Shown here piece after piece: positions 35,642 to 47,507 of a stretch of DNA of 64,000 bases. Location: the NCBI RefSeq assembly GCF_900110025.1, contig NZ_FOCE01000001.1:62001-126000 (forward strand), given 5' to 3'. The first letter of the stretch is position 1. The number at the start of each line of letters is the position of its first letter. The stretch is from Gemmobacter aquatilis. GTDB taxonomy: Bacteria > Pseudomonadota > Alphaproteobacteria > Rhodobacterales > Rhodobacteraceae. Under the pieces are notes generated by a model that saw only the letters and a list, made by a program, of their open reading frames with translations, ran no database searches and had not been told where the DNA came from. The translations under genes and the position numbers were made by a program.

Positions 35642-36367
35642 TCACGGCGCGGCCAGAATCTCCTGCATCAGCCGCCGCGCCGCACTTTCCTCGCCCCGCT
35701 CGATCGCCGCGACCAGCCCGGCATAGGTCTGCGCCCGGGCCGGGGCCAGCCCGCCGGGCGGGGTCTGCTGGTCCGGGCCGATCCGCGCCCGCACGTCCAG
35801 CGCCACGCCAAATTCGGCAAGGGCATTGGCCGCGCGCAGGAAAGGGTTGCCCGAGGCTTCGGCCACCACGCGATGGATCTCGAACTCTGCCATCGCAAAG
35901 GGCTCGGGCTGCTGGCTCATCACCTCGCGCTGTTTCAGCCAGTAATGCAGAAGCCGCATATGCTCGCCCTCGCGGTGCAGCGCGGCCTGCCCCGCCGCCT
36001 CCACCTCCAGGCTTTGGCGCACGGTGCGAAAGGCCGCCAGCATGGCGGGCGACGGCCCGGCGTCCAGCATCCAGGACAGCACCTGACGGTCGAACAGGTT
36101 CCAGCGCGGCTGCGGCAGCACCCGGGTGCCGACCTTGGCCCGCGCCTCCACCAGCCCCTTGGCCTCAAGCGTCTTCAACGCCTCGCGCAGCACGGTGCGC
36201 GAAACGCCGAACCGGTCCATCATCTCGGCATCGCCCGGCAGGATCGACCCGATCGGCATCCGGCCCGACACGATGGCAATCCCCACCTCGTTGATGACGA
36301 ACGAATGGTAGTTTCTGGCTGGCTGGCGCCCGGTGAGCGCGTGAATCAGGCTCCCGGGTTCGCTCAT
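35642..36367 (-). CDS. GntR/FadR family transcriptional regulator
   Basis: 241 residues. Winged helix with INEVGIAIVSGRMPIGSILPGDAEMMDRFGVSRTVLREALKTLEAKGLVEARAKVGTRV, then an FCD all-helical effector domain (FRTVRQSLEVEAAGQAA, HRVVAEASGNPFL, HYAGL-type end). Its ATG is one base after the permease stop (TGACATG), so it is the last gene of the transporter operon and likely its own regulator, as in many sugar-acid systems. Confidence 0.85.
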   Translation of the reverse strand: MSEPGSLIHALTGRQPARNYHSFVINEVGIAIVSGRMPIGSILPGDAEMMDRFGVSRTVLREALKTLEAKGLVEARAKVGTRVLPQPRWNLFDRQVLSWMLDAGPSPAMLAAFRTVRQSLEVEAAGQAALHREGEHMRLLHYWLKQREVMSQQPEPFAMAEFEIHRVVAEASGNPFLRAANALAEFGVALDVRARIGPDQQTPPGGLAPARAQTYAGLVAAIERGEESAARRLMQEILAAP

Positions 36368-36368
36368 G

Positions 36369-37346
36369 TCATGTCTTCCAAGCAAGCTTCCGTCGACGGG
36401 GCGCGGCCGTGAAGACCAGCCGTTGCAGCAGGATGAACATAAACAAAAGCCCGCCGATGACAATCTTGGTCCACCAGCTCGACAGGGTTCCGTCAAAGAC
36501 GATATAGGTCTGCACCAGCCCTTGCAGCATGACCCCGATGAAGGTGCCCGCGACAAGCCCGTAGCCCCCGGTCAGCAGCGTGCCGCCGATCACCACGGCA
36601 GCGATGGCATCCAGCTCCACCCCGAGCGCCGAAAGCGAATACCCCGCCGAGGTGTAGAGCGAAAAGACCACCCCGGCCAGCCCCGCCAGCGTCGATGACA
36701 GCGTGTAGATCAGCACCGTTGTCCGCGCGACCGGAACCCCCATCAGCGCCGCCGAGGTTTCAGACCCGCCAAGCGCATAGACACAAGAGCCGAACCGGGT
36801 GCGATGGGCCAGAAGGATGCCAAAGGCAAAGACCGTCAGCATGATCAGCCCGATCACCGTCAGCCGCCCGCCGCCGGGCATCAGGATGTAGGATTTCGAC
36901 ACCGCCGTATAGAACCCGTGCTTGATCCCGATACTGTCGGGCGACAGGACCGAGGCGGCCCCCCGGGCCAGAAACATCCCCGCCAGTGTCACGATGAAGC
37001 TGGGCACCCGCAGATAGTGGATCGCCGCCCCCATCGCCGCGCCGAACAGCGCTGCCACCGCCAGCGCGATGGCAAAGGCCACCAGCGGATGCAGCCCCGC
37101 CCACATCACCAGAACGGCGATCAGAACCGTGGTGAACCCGATCACCGCCCCCACGGACAGATCAATCCCCCCCGACAGGATCACGAAGGTCATCCCGACC
37201 GCCGCAACACCCAGAAAGGCATTGTCGGTCAGGAAGTTGCCGAAAACACGCGTCGAAAACATGGTGGGGAACTGGATCACGGCCAGAACATAGGCCAGCG
37301 CAAAGATCGTGGCGGTGGCAAACAGCGGTCGCAGGCTGCGGTTCAT
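36369..37346 (-). CDS. yjfF: Sugar ABC transporter permease (YjfF-like)
   Basis: 325 residues. FLGVAAVGMTFVILSGGIDLSVGAVIGFTTVL and AIAAVVIGGTLLTGGYGLVAGTFIGV are the CUT2 permease signatures. Placed fourth in a binding protein-ATPase-permease-permease set as in the E. coli ytfQRT-yjfF galactofuranose importer. Overlaps the first permease by 4 bases. Confidence 0.85.
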   Translation of the reverse strand: MNRSLRPLFATATIFALAYVLAVIQFPTMFSTRVFGNFLTDNAFLGVAAVGMTFVILSGGIDLSVGAVIGFTTVLIAVLVMWAGLHPLVAFAIALAVAALFGAAMGAAIHYLRVPSFIVTLAGMFLARGAASVLSPDSIGIKHGFYTAVSKSYILMPGGGRLTVIGLIMLTVFAFGILLAHRTRFGSCVYALGGSETSAALMGVPVARTTVLIYTLSSTLAGLAGVVFSLYTSAGYSLSALGVELDAIAAVVIGGTLLTGGYGLVAGTFIGVMLQGLVQTYIVFDGTLSSWWTKIVIGGLLFMFILLQRLVFTAAPRRRKLAWKT

Positions 37347-38389
37347 GTCCGGCCCCTCTTCATGCGGCGGTTTTGCAGGATGCTGGCGGCCAGCGGCGAT
37401 TGCAGGATCAGGATGGTGATGATGACCCCGGATTTGACCACAAGATTGAACTCGGGCGAAAAGCCCGAGATCAGGATGCCGGTATTCATCGCCTGGATGA
37501 TCAGGGCGCCCACCACCGACATCGGGATCGAGAACCGCCCGCCCAGCAGCGAGGTGCCGCCGATCACCACCGCCAGAATGGCATCCAGCTCCAGCCAGAG
37601 GCCCGCGTTATTGGCATCCGCGCCCCGGATGTCGCCCGCGACGATCAGCCCGGAAATGGCGGCACAAAGCCCGGCAAAGGCATAAACCACCAGCAGCAGC
37701 GCCGAACTGCGGATCCCGGCAAAGCGCGCGGCGGACCTGTTCACCCCCACCGCCTCGATCAGCAGGCCAAGCGCCGTGCGCCGCACCAGCAGCGCCGCGC
37801 CGGTCATCAGCAGCAGCGCGATCGCCACCGGCGTCGGCAGACCCAGCACCGATCCGGTGCCGATGAAGATCAGCACCGGGTCGGCAAAGGTGACGATGGA
37901 CCCTTCGGTGACAAGCTGCGCCAGCCCGCGCCCGGCCACCATCAGCACCAGCGTGGCGATGATCGGCTGGATATCCAGCAGTGTGACCAGCACCCCGTTC
38001 CACAGCCCGCAGACCAGCCCCACCGCCAGCGCCGCCGCCACCGCCAGACCTGCGGGCCAGCCCGCCACAACCATCGCGGCCGCAACCGCTCCGGCAATCG
38101 CCATGACCGCGCCCACCGACAGATCCACCCCCTTGGTGGCGATCACCGCCGTCATGCCGATGGCCAGAATGGCGACCGGCGCGGCGCGGTTCAGCACGTC
38201 GATCAGGCTGCCGAACAGCCGCCCGTCCTGCCAGGTGATGCTGAAGAAGCCCGGAAACAGCAGCCAGTTCACCAGCAGCACCGTTGCCAGCGCGATGAAC
38301 TGCGGTCGCACCAGCGCCTCGGCCAGCGTCTTGGGGCGCGGCCCGGGCGGTTCATGCGCGGGGCGAAGCTCGATCGTCGGTCGGGTCAT
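37343..38389 (-). CDS. ytfT: Sugar ABC transporter permease (YtfT-like)
   Basis: 348 residues. VAILAIGMTAVIATKGVDLSVGAVMAIAGAVAA and DAILAVVIGGTSLLGGRFSIPMSVVGALI are the family regions. Partner of the YjfF-like permease; the two would form a heterodimeric channel. Overlaps ytfR and yjfF by 4 bases each. Confidence 0.85.
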   Translation of the reverse strand: MTRPTIELRPAHEPPGPRPKTLAEALVRPQFIALATVLLVNWLLFPGFFSITWQDGRLFGSLIDVLNRAAPVAILAIGMTAVIATKGVDLSVGAVMAIAGAVAAAMVVAGWPAGLAVAAALAVGLVCGLWNGVLVTLLDIQPIIATLVLMVAGRGLAQLVTEGSIVTFADPVLIFIGTGSVLGLPTPVAIALLLMTGAALLVRRTALGLLIEAVGVNRSAARFAGIRSSALLLVVYAFAGLCAAISGLIVAGDIRGADANNAGLWLELDAILAVVIGGTSLLGGRFSIPMSVVGALIIQAMNTGILISGFSPEFNLVVKSGVIITILILQSPLAASILQNRRMKRGRT

Positions 38390-39912
38390 GGCTGCGCCTC
38401 CGGGGCGGGGGTTTCGGCGATGGCCTGCACGATCGCATCCGGAGCAACGGCAGCACCGGACAGTTCGGCCACCATCTCGCGGTCACGCATCACCACGACG
38501 CGGTTGGAATAGGCCACCACCTCCTCAAGCTCGGACGAAATGGCGAACAGCGCCAGCCCGTCCTCGCGCAGGCGGTTGATGGTGCGCACGATTTCGGCAT
38601 GGGCCCCCACGTCAATGCCGCGGGTCGGTTCATCCAGAATCAGGAAACTCGGGTCGATGGCCAGCCAGCGCGCCAGGATCACTTTCTGCTGGTTGCCCCC
38701 CGACAGCAGCTTCACCGGCATGTCGGGGCTGGCGGCGCGGATGTCCAGCGCCTCGGCATGGCGCCCGGCAAGCTCCACCTGGTCCTCGCGGTTCAGCGCC
38801 CTGAACCAGCCCAGCTTGGCCTGCAAGGCGATGATGATGTTCTCGCGCACCGACAGCTCGCCGAAGATGCCGTCGATCTTGCGATCCTCGGGGCAAAAGC
38901 CAAAGCCCGCCGCCACCGCCTGCGCCGGATTGCGGATGGTGACGGGGGTGCCGTCCACCAGAATTTCGCCGCTATCCGCCGCATCCACCCCGAACATCAG
39001 CCGCGCAACCTCGGTGCGCCCGGAGCCGAGCAGCCCCGCCACCCCCACAACCTCGCCCTCATGCACCGAAAGGGTCACCGGGGCCACGCTGCCCTTGCGG
39101 CCCAGATTGCGGAAGGTGACCCGCGCCGCCCCGCGCCGCGCATCGGCAACGCCGGTCGGATGGTGGTCGAAGGCCACATCCTTGCCCAGCATCATCCGCA
39201 CCACATCGGTCGCAGACAGGCCCTGCAAGGATTGCGTGGCGATCTTGCGGCCATTGCGCAGGATGGTCACCCGGTCACAAAGTTCAAAGACCTGGCCAAG
39301 AAAATGCGTGATGAACACGATCCCCAGCCCGCGTGCCTTCAGCTTGCGCACCACGTCGAACAGGCGCTCCACCTCGTTGCGGTCAAGGCTGGCGGTTGGT
39401 TCGTCCAGCACCAGAACCTTGCCCGAAAGCTCCACCGCCCGCGCGATGGCGACAATCTGCTGCACGGCCACCGAATAGTCGGACAGATCGGCCCGCACGT
39501 CGATCTCCAGCCCGTAATCGGCCAGAAGCCTGCGCGCCCGCGCCTCGATCTCGCGCCGCCGGATCAGGCCGAACCGGGTGGGCTGGCGCCCCAGAAACAG
39601 ATTTTCCGCAACCGAGCGGTTGGGCAACAGATTCACCTCCTGATAAACGGTGCCGATGCCATGGCCCTGGGCCTGCAACGGATCGCGAAAGCTCACCGGC
39701 ACCCCGTCCAGGAGCATCTCGCCATGATCGGGCTGATAGGCGCCGGTCAGGATCTTGATCAGCGTCGATTTGCCCGCGCCGTTCTCCCCCAGCAGCGCAT
39801 GAACCTCGCCCGGTTTCAGCTCGAAATCCACGCCGCCAAGCGCGGTATGCTGGCCGAAAATCTTGACGATGCCGCGCGCCTCCAGCACGGGCCGCCCCTC
39901 TGCTGCCTGCAT
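38386..39912 (-). CDS. ytfR: Sugar ABC transporter ATP-binding protein (YtfR-like), two domains
   Basis: 508 residues. Domain 1 has GENGAGKST and LVLDEPTASLD; domain 2 has LSGGNQQKVILAR and a complete LILDEPTRGIDVGA, so at least the second half keeps the catalytic Glu. Start 39912 follows GGGAGGCTTGCGG; longer readings upstream run into the hairpin after ytfQ. Energises the YtfT/YjfF channel. Confidence 0.87.
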   Translation of the reverse strand: MQAAEGRPVLEARGIVKIFGQHTALGGVDFELKPGEVHALLGENGAGKSTLIKILTGAYQPDHGEMLLDGVPVSFRDPLQAQGHGIGTVYQEVNLLPNRSVAENLFLGRQPTRFGLIRRREIEARARRLLADYGLEIDVRADLSDYSVAVQQIVAIARAVELSGKVLVLDEPTASLDRNEVERLFDVVRKLKARGLGIVFITHFLGQVFELCDRVTILRNGRKIATQSLQGLSATDVVRMMLGKDVAFDHHPTGVADARRGAARVTFRNLGRKGSVAPVTLSVHEGEVVGVAGLLGSGRTEVARLMFGVDAADSGEILVDGTPVTIRNPAQAVAAGFGFCPEDRKIDGIFGELSVRENIIIALQAKLGWFRALNREDQVELAGRHAEALDIRAASPDMPVKLLSGGNQQKVILARWLAIDPSFLILDEPTRGIDVGAHAEIVRTINRLREDGLALFAISSELEEVVAYSNRVVVMRDREMVAELSGAAVAPDAIVQAIAETPAPEAQP

Positions 39913-39978
39913 CCGCAAGCCTCCCCCCTTCGATATGCCTCCGCCCGCGAGTGTCATGCCGGGGCGGCTCAAAAGCAA

Positions 39979-40006
39979 CCTCTGGCCGGGTTGCCCCGGC
40001 CAGAGG
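39979..40006 (-). promoter_or_regulatory. Strong hairpin between ytfQ and ytfR
   Basis: Perfect 12-pair stem (CCTCTGGCCGGG with its complement, loop of 4), 7 bases after the ytfQ stop. On the minus strand it is followed by TTGCTTTTG, a partial T run, so it can act as a leaky terminator that lowers ATPase and permease expression. Confidence 0.65.
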
Positions 40007-40013
40007 CACCGGC

Positions 40014-40982
40014 TCAGTAGCCCAGCCCCTTGCGGCTGTCATATTCGCCCTGCGGATTGTCGGCGGGGGTATAAAGCTTCGATTCCGTGATGATGAACTT
40101 CTCGGGCACGGTGCCATCGTTCAGATAGGCATCCAGCGCATCGAAGGCCGGGCCGGCCATGTTGGGGGTCAACTCCACCGTGGCATTGGCCTCGCCCGCA
40201 ACCATGGCGGCAAAGATATCCGGCACCGCGTCGATCGACACCACCAGAATATCGCTGCCCGGCTTCAGCCCCGCATCCTTGATCGCCTGGATCGCGCCCA
40301 CCGCCATGTCGTCGTTATGGGCGTAAACCGCGCAGATCGACGCGCCGCCGCCCTCGGCCTTCAGAAAGCCCTCCATCACTTCCTTGCCCTTGGCGCGGGT
40401 GAAATCGCCGGTCTGGCTGCGGGTCAGCGTGATATTGGCCGCACCTGCGATACCTTCCTCGAACCCCTGCTTGCGGTTGATCGCGGGCGACGACCCCACA
40501 GTGCCTTGCAACTCCACCACGTTGCACGGCTTGCCGCCCACGGCGCTCACCAGCCATTCGCCCGCCACGCGGCCTTCCTTCACCTGATCCGACGCCACCG
40601 AGGTCAGATACAGATCCTGCGAGGCGTCAATCCCGCGGTCCAGCAACACAACCGGGATTCCGGCCTCCTGCGCCTCGGTCAGCACCTCGTCCCAGCCGGT
40701 CGAGACGACCGGGGCAACAAGGATCGCATCCACGCCCTGCGCGATGAACCCGCGAATGGCCTTGATCTGGTTTTCCTGTTTTTGCTGCGCATCCGCGAAT
40801 TTCAGCTCGACGCCGCGCTTTTCCGCCTCGGATTTCGTCACCGAGGTTTCTGCCGCGCGCCAGCCAGATTCCGAACCGATCTGTGAAAAGCCGATGACCT
40901 TGCCGGTCAGTTCGGCCTGGGCTGCCGTGGACAAAAGCGCCGCCAGCCCCGCGCCAAGCGCGAGTTGCTTCAGAAGTGCCAT
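40014..40982 (-). CDS. ytfQ: Galactofuranose-type periplasmic sugar-binding protein (YtfQ-like)
   Basis: 322 residues. Signal peptide MALLKQLALGAGLAALLSTAAQA. The mature part begins VIGFSQIGSESGWRAAETSVTKSEAEKRGVELKFADAQQKQENQIKAIRGFIAQGVDAI, closely like E. coli YtfQ, with VVLLDRGID, LQGTVGSSPAINRKQGF and YAHNDDMAVGAIQAIK. E. coli YtfQ binds furanose forms of galactose; arabinofuranose is another possibility. Start 40982 has GGGAGGAATC in front. Confidence 0.88.
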   Translation of the reverse strand: MALLKQLALGAGLAALLSTAAQAELTGKVIGFSQIGSESGWRAAETSVTKSEAEKRGVELKFADAQQKQENQIKAIRGFIAQGVDAILVAPVVSTGWDEVLTEAQEAGIPVVLLDRGIDASQDLYLTSVASDQVKEGRVAGEWLVSAVGGKPCNVVELQGTVGSSPAINRKQGFEEGIAGAANITLTRSQTGDFTRAKGKEVMEGFLKAEGGGASICAVYAHNDDMAVGAIQAIKDAGLKPGSDILVVSIDAVPDIFAAMVAGEANATVELTPNMAGPAFDALDAYLNDGTVPEKFIITESKLYTPADNPQGEYDSRKGLGY

Positions 40983-41042
40983 GATTCCTCCCATGTGATT
41001 TTGGCCACGCTCCTCAACGCGGCTCACCATGAGGCTATCAAA

Positions 41043-41051
41043 AGTAATACT
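41043..41051. promoter_or_regulatory. Candidate GntR/FadR operator upstream of ytfQ
   Basis: AGTAATACT is a short palindrome matching the GT-N3-AC core preferred by FadR-type GntR regulators, in an AT-rich stretch 61 bases upstream of ytfQ. The GntR gene at the far end of the operon would be the binder. Short site, so tentative. Confidence 0.35.
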
Positions 41052-41135
41052 ATATGAAAATAGGGTCATCCTGCACCTGCAGCATCCGGGCCAGAGGGCG
41101 CCCGCGAACCGGCGGGCACAGACGCAAGCGGCAGC

Positions 41136-41846
41136 TCAAGGCCCTGCCCCCCACCATGTATCCAGATGGCGCTTTGCGCGCGCGCAGGCCGTGGGCAGAT
41201 CCGCCCCTTGCGCCAGATGGGCCGCGATGGCACTGGCCAGCGTGCACCCCGTGCCGCGCCTGCTGCCCGCCCTGCGCGGCGCGGCAAAGCGCAAGGGCGC
41301 CCGGCCCGGGCACCACAGCCAATCGACCGCCTCCGGCCCCTCGGCATGGCCGCCCTTCAGCAGCACCGCCTGCGCGCCCCTCGCAAAGACCCCGGCGGCA
41401 AGCTCTGCCAGCGAAGCGCCGGGGGCAAGGCCGGTCAGCAGCGCCGCTTCGGGCAGGTTCGGCGTCAGCAGCGCCGCCCGCGGAATCAGCCGGGCGATCA
41501 TCGCGGCCCGCCCGCCGTCATCCAGCAACACGGCCCCGGCGCTGGTCGCCAGAACCGGGTCCAGCACGAAAGGCACATCGGGCAGGGTTTCGGCCACGGC
41601 CGCCACGATCTCTGCCGTGGCCAGCATCCCCAGCTTGGCCGCCCGCACGGGGCCTGCCGCCCGGATCTGCGCGGCCACCATGGCGGCGGGGATCGGATGC
41701 ACGCAACAGCCGCCCCCCGCATCCTGTGCGGTTACCGCCGTGGCCGCCACCCGCGCCGCGATTCCGTGACCGGCCAGCACCGCCAGATCGCGGGCCAGCC
41801 CTGCCCCGGCAGAACTGTCCAGCCCCGCGATGACCAGCACGCTCAT
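41136..41846 (-). CDS. thiD: Hydroxymethylpyrimidine (phosphate) kinase (ThiD)
   Basis: 236 residues. VIAGLDSSAGAGLARDLAVL is the HMP-binding start, VLDPVLATSAG and LLTPNLPEAALLTG the central motifs, and RRGTGCTLASAIAAHLAQG the anion-hole region with the catalytic Cys. It phosphorylates HMP and HMP-phosphate to HMP-diphosphate. Somewhat shorter than the usual 260-270 residues. Last gene of the thiamine operon, overlapping thiF by 4 bases. Confidence 0.92.
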   Translation of the reverse strand: MSVLVIAGLDSSAGAGLARDLAVLAGHGIAARVAATAVTAQDAGGGCCVHPIPAAMVAAQIRAAGPVRAAKLGMLATAEIVAAVAETLPDVPFVLDPVLATSAGAVLLDDGGRAAMIARLIPRAALLTPNLPEAALLTGLAPGASLAELAAGVFARGAQAVLLKGGHAEGPEAVDWLWCPGRAPLRFAAPRRAGSRRGTGCTLASAIAAHLAQGADLPTACARAKRHLDTWWGAGP

Positions 41847-42796
41847 TGGCCGTCCGCCAGCAAGGCAAGCGAAGCGGCCCCCCGCGCCGCAAGAACCTGC
41901 GCGCCCCGCCAGGCCCGCAGCCCCGACGAACAGCACAGCACAACCCGCCCTGCATCGGGCAGCGGCCAGTTGGCCAGATCTTCCGGCGCCACCCGCTGCG
42001 CGCCAGGAACCACAGCCACCGAACCGGCCGGGCGCAGATCGACCACCGTGTCGCCGCGGCTGATCTGCGCGGCGGCAACAAAGCCGACCCCCGGCGCTTC
42101 GGGGGCCCCCGCAAAACTGAACCCGCCCAGCCGCCAGCTGCCCAGATCCAGCGTGACGACGCGGCCCAGCGGGCTTGGCTGCAACCCGATCAGACAGGCC
42201 AGCACCATCTGCGCCTGCACCGCCCCCAAGGTGGCCACCACCGGCCCAAGAACCCCCGCTGTCGCACAGCTTGCCGCCAGAGCGGGCAGGTCGGGAAACA
42301 CGGCGCGATAGCTGGGCGCCGCGCCGCAAAAGCCACCCGCATAGCCGGATTGACCAATGACCGAGGCCGAGATCAGCGGCTTGCCTGCGCCAAGGCACAG
42401 ATCCGACAGGGTATAGGTCACGGCAAAGCTGTCGGCGGCATCCACGATCACATCCGCCGCGGCGATCAGGTCCGGCGCATTGGCCGGATCAAGCCGCGCG
42501 ACAAGCGGCAGGGGCTGGCAGTCGGGATTCAGCGCCTGCACATGCCGGGCGGCGGCTGTGGCCTTTGGCCTGCCGATGTCCGCCGCGCTGTAAAGCGTCT
42601 GACGGTGCAGGTTGGCCAGCTCGACGGTATCCGGGTCGATGATGGCCAGATGGCCGACCCCTGCCCCCGCCAGCGCCGGGATCACCGTGCAGCCCAACCC
42701 CCCTGCCCCGACCACCAGCACCCGCGCCCCGGCCAGCCTTGCCTGCCCGGGCCGCCCCACCCCCGGCACCGCGATCTGGCGGGCATAGCGGCTCAT
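41843..42796 (-). CDS. thiF: ThiF/MoeB/HesA-type adenylyltransferase with C-terminal rhodanese-like domain
   Basis: 317 residues. GGLGCTVIPALAGAGVGHLAIIDPDTVELANLHRQTLY is the E1-like ATP-binding region and should adenylate the ThiS C terminus. Residues about 245-317 (VVDLRPAGSVAVVPGAQRV, VVLCCSSGLRAWRGAQVLAARG) look like a rhodanese domain with active-site Cys, a sulfur-transfer module. Two oddities: the usual DxxDNF loop reads DAADSF, and the first zinc CxxC (CYRCLFP in relatives) reads SYRAVFP, leaving only the SCATAGV region. It may lack structural zinc. Start 42796 overlaps thiE. Confidence 0.85.
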   Translation of the reverse strand: MSRYARQIAVPGVGRPGQARLAGARVLVVGAGGLGCTVIPALAGAGVGHLAIIDPDTVELANLHRQTLYSAADIGRPKATAAARHVQALNPDCQPLPLVARLDPANAPDLIAAADVIVDAADSFAVTYTLSDLCLGAGKPLISASVIGQSGYAGGFCGAAPSYRAVFPDLPALAASCATAGVLGPVVATLGAVQAQMVLACLIGLQPSPLGRVVTLDLGSWRLGGFSFAGAPEAPGVGFVAAAQISRGDTVVDLRPAGSVAVVPGAQRVAPEDLANWPLPDAGRVVLCCSSGLRAWRGAQVLAARGAASLALLADGQ

Positions 42797-43404
42797 GTCG
42801 CGGCCCTTTCGGGCCGGACCGCCTGCAACCAGACCCGGCTGCGCGCGTCGGGTTCCGCTGCGGTCACAAGATCCGTGACAACCGCCGCCACATCGGCCCC
42901 GGCGGCAAAGACGGCGGGCAGACGTTCGGGGGTCAGGCCCCCGATGGCAACCAGCGGCATATCCCCGATCCTCGCCTTCCAGCGCGCCAGTTTCTCCAGC
43001 CCCTGCGGCTGCCATTTCATCTGCTTGAGCGCGGTGGGATAGATCGGCCCAAGGGCGATATACGCCGGGCGCAGCGCCAAGGCCCGCTCAAGCTCGGCAC
43101 GGTCATGGGTGGAAATCCCCAGCCGCAGCCCGGCACGGGCAAGCACAGGCAGGTCGGCGGTATCCAGATCCTCCTGCCCCAGATGCACGAAATCCGCCCC
43201 CCCGGCCAAAGCCTCGCGCCAGTGGTCGTTGACCACAAGCTGCGCGCCATGGCGCTGGCAGGCGGATCGGGCGGCGGCGATCTGCCGGGGAACATCCGCA
43301 GCATCGCCCTTGAAGCGCAGCTGGACCAGCCTCGCCCCCTGTGCGACCACCCGGCCCACCCAATCGGCATCGGGCAGCACAGGATAAAAGCGCGGCAGGA
43401 TCAT
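42793..43404 (-). CDS. thiE: Thiamine-phosphate synthase (ThiE)
   Basis: 203 residues. [63 protein letters not shown] and [25 protein letters not shown] match the TIM-barrel ThiE family. Joins HMP-PP and thiazole phosphate to thiamine phosphate. LRFKG replaces the more common LRxK-D loop, a small deviation. Overlaps both neighbours by 4 bases. Confidence 0.9.
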   Translation of the reverse strand: MILPRFYPVLPDADWVGRVVAQGARLVQLRFKGDAADVPRQIAAARSACQRHGAQLVVNDHWREALAGGADFVHLGQEDLDTADLPVLARAGLRLGISTHDRAELERALALRPAYIALGPIYPTALKQMKWQPQGLEKLARWKARIGDMPLVAIGGLTPERLPAVFAAGADVAAVVTDLVTAAEPDARSRVWLQAVRPERAAT

Positions 43405-44189
43405 GGCCGCCCCCCGAGGTTCAGGTCGGCCAGCCCCAGCACCGGGGTCGAGGGCACTGCCATATCGCGCGGCGGCATCAACCCGGCCTCATAGCCGATC
43501 CGCCCGGCGGCCACCGCTTGCCCGAAGGCGTGCGCCATCGCCACCGGATCGCCCGCCTTCGCCACGGCGGTGTTCAGCAGAACGGCATCAAACCCCAGTT
43601 CCATCGCCCGCGCCGCCTGACTGGGCGCCCCCAGCCCCGCGTCAATGATCAGCGGCACCTGCGGAAGATACCGCCGCAGCGAGACCAGCGCCTCGGCATG
43701 GCGCAGCCCCTGCCCCGATCCGATCGGCGCCCCCCAGGGCATCAGCACCCGGCAACCCGCATCCAGCAGCCGCTCGGCCACGATCAGATCCTCGGTGGTA
43801 TAGGGGAACACCTGAAACCCCTCGGCACACAGGATGCGCGCCGCTTCGACCAGCGCAAAGGGATCGGGCTGCAGCGTGTCGGCATGGCCGATCACCTCCA
43901 GCTTGATCCAGCTTGTCCCGAACACCTCACGCGCCATCTGGGCGGTGGTGACGGCCTCGCGGGCGGTATGGCAGCCTGCGGTATTGGGCAACAGCCGCGC
44001 GCCGCTGGCTTGCAGCAGCGACCAGAAGCCGCTGCCAGCACCGGCAGCCCGCGCCGCCTCCCGCCGCAGCGACACGGTGATCACCGCCGCGCCAGAGGCA
44101 GCAATGGCCGCAGTCAACACCTGTGGCGATGGATATTGCGCGGTGCCCAGCAGCAACCGCGACGGCAGGTCAATGTCGTAAAGCCGCAT
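43401..44189 (-). CDS. thiG: Thiazole synthase (ThiG)
   Basis: 262 residues. [49 protein letters not shown] with the Schiff-base Lys, [20 protein letters not shown] and [12 protein letters not shown] are diagnostic for ThiG. It builds the thiazole ring from deoxyxylulose phosphate, ThiS thiocarboxylate and dehydroglycine. One base after thiS. Confidence 0.95.
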   Translation of the reverse strand: MRLYDIDLPSRLLLGTAQYPSPQVLTAAIAASGAAVITVSLRREAARAAGAGSGFWSLLQASGARLLPNTAGCHTAREAVTTAQMAREVFGTSWIKLEVIGHADTLQPDPFALVEAARILCAEGFQVFPYTTEDLIVAERLLDAGCRVLMPWGAPIGSGQGLRHAEALVSLRRYLPQVPLIIDAGLGAPSQAARAMELGFDAVLLNTAVAKAGDPVAMAHAFGQAVAAGRIGYEAGLMPPRDMAVPSTPVLGLADLNLGGRP

Positions 44190-44190
44190 C

Positions 44191-44377
44191 TCAGCCCCCC
44201 TGCATCGGGGCCAGCACTTCGATCCGGTCGCCCTCCTGCACCGGGGTCGTGGGGCGGGCACTGGCGGGAATGAACGCGCCGTTGACGGCGGTGGCCACAG
44301 CCGCGCCACCATACCCAAGTTCGGCCAGAACCTCGGCCAGACTGGCCGCGCCGATGTCGTATCGAGTTCCGTTCAGG

Positions 44378-44388
<11 letters not shown>
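44191..44388 (-). CDS. thiS: Sulfur carrier protein ThiS
   Basis: 65 residues, ubiquitin-like, ending in APMQGG; the C-terminal Gly-Gly is the site of adenylation and thiocarboxylate formation. Lies between thiO and thiG, overlapping thiO by 11 bases. Confidence 0.93.
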
Positions 44389-47402
<3,014 letters not shown>

Positions 47403-47483
47403 GTCCGAGTTTTCTAGACAGGGGCCGGGGCTGCGTCAATAGGGCTGACCGCACTCTGCATGGCCAAGGTCATCCCGCACGGC

Positions 47484-47507
47484 AAAAGTTGACAGCTGTC
47501 AACTTTT
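47484..47507. promoter_or_regulatory. parS-type partition site, 24-bp perfect palindrome
   Basis: Core GTTGACAGCTGTCAAC (47488-47503) fits the repABC parS pattern GTT-N4-GC-N4-AAC, and the symmetry continues four A/T pairs further on each side. It abuts the repC stop codon. RepB (ParB-like) would bind here for plasmid segregation. No second full copy was seen by eye; a half-site occurs at 48724. Confidence 0.82.
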
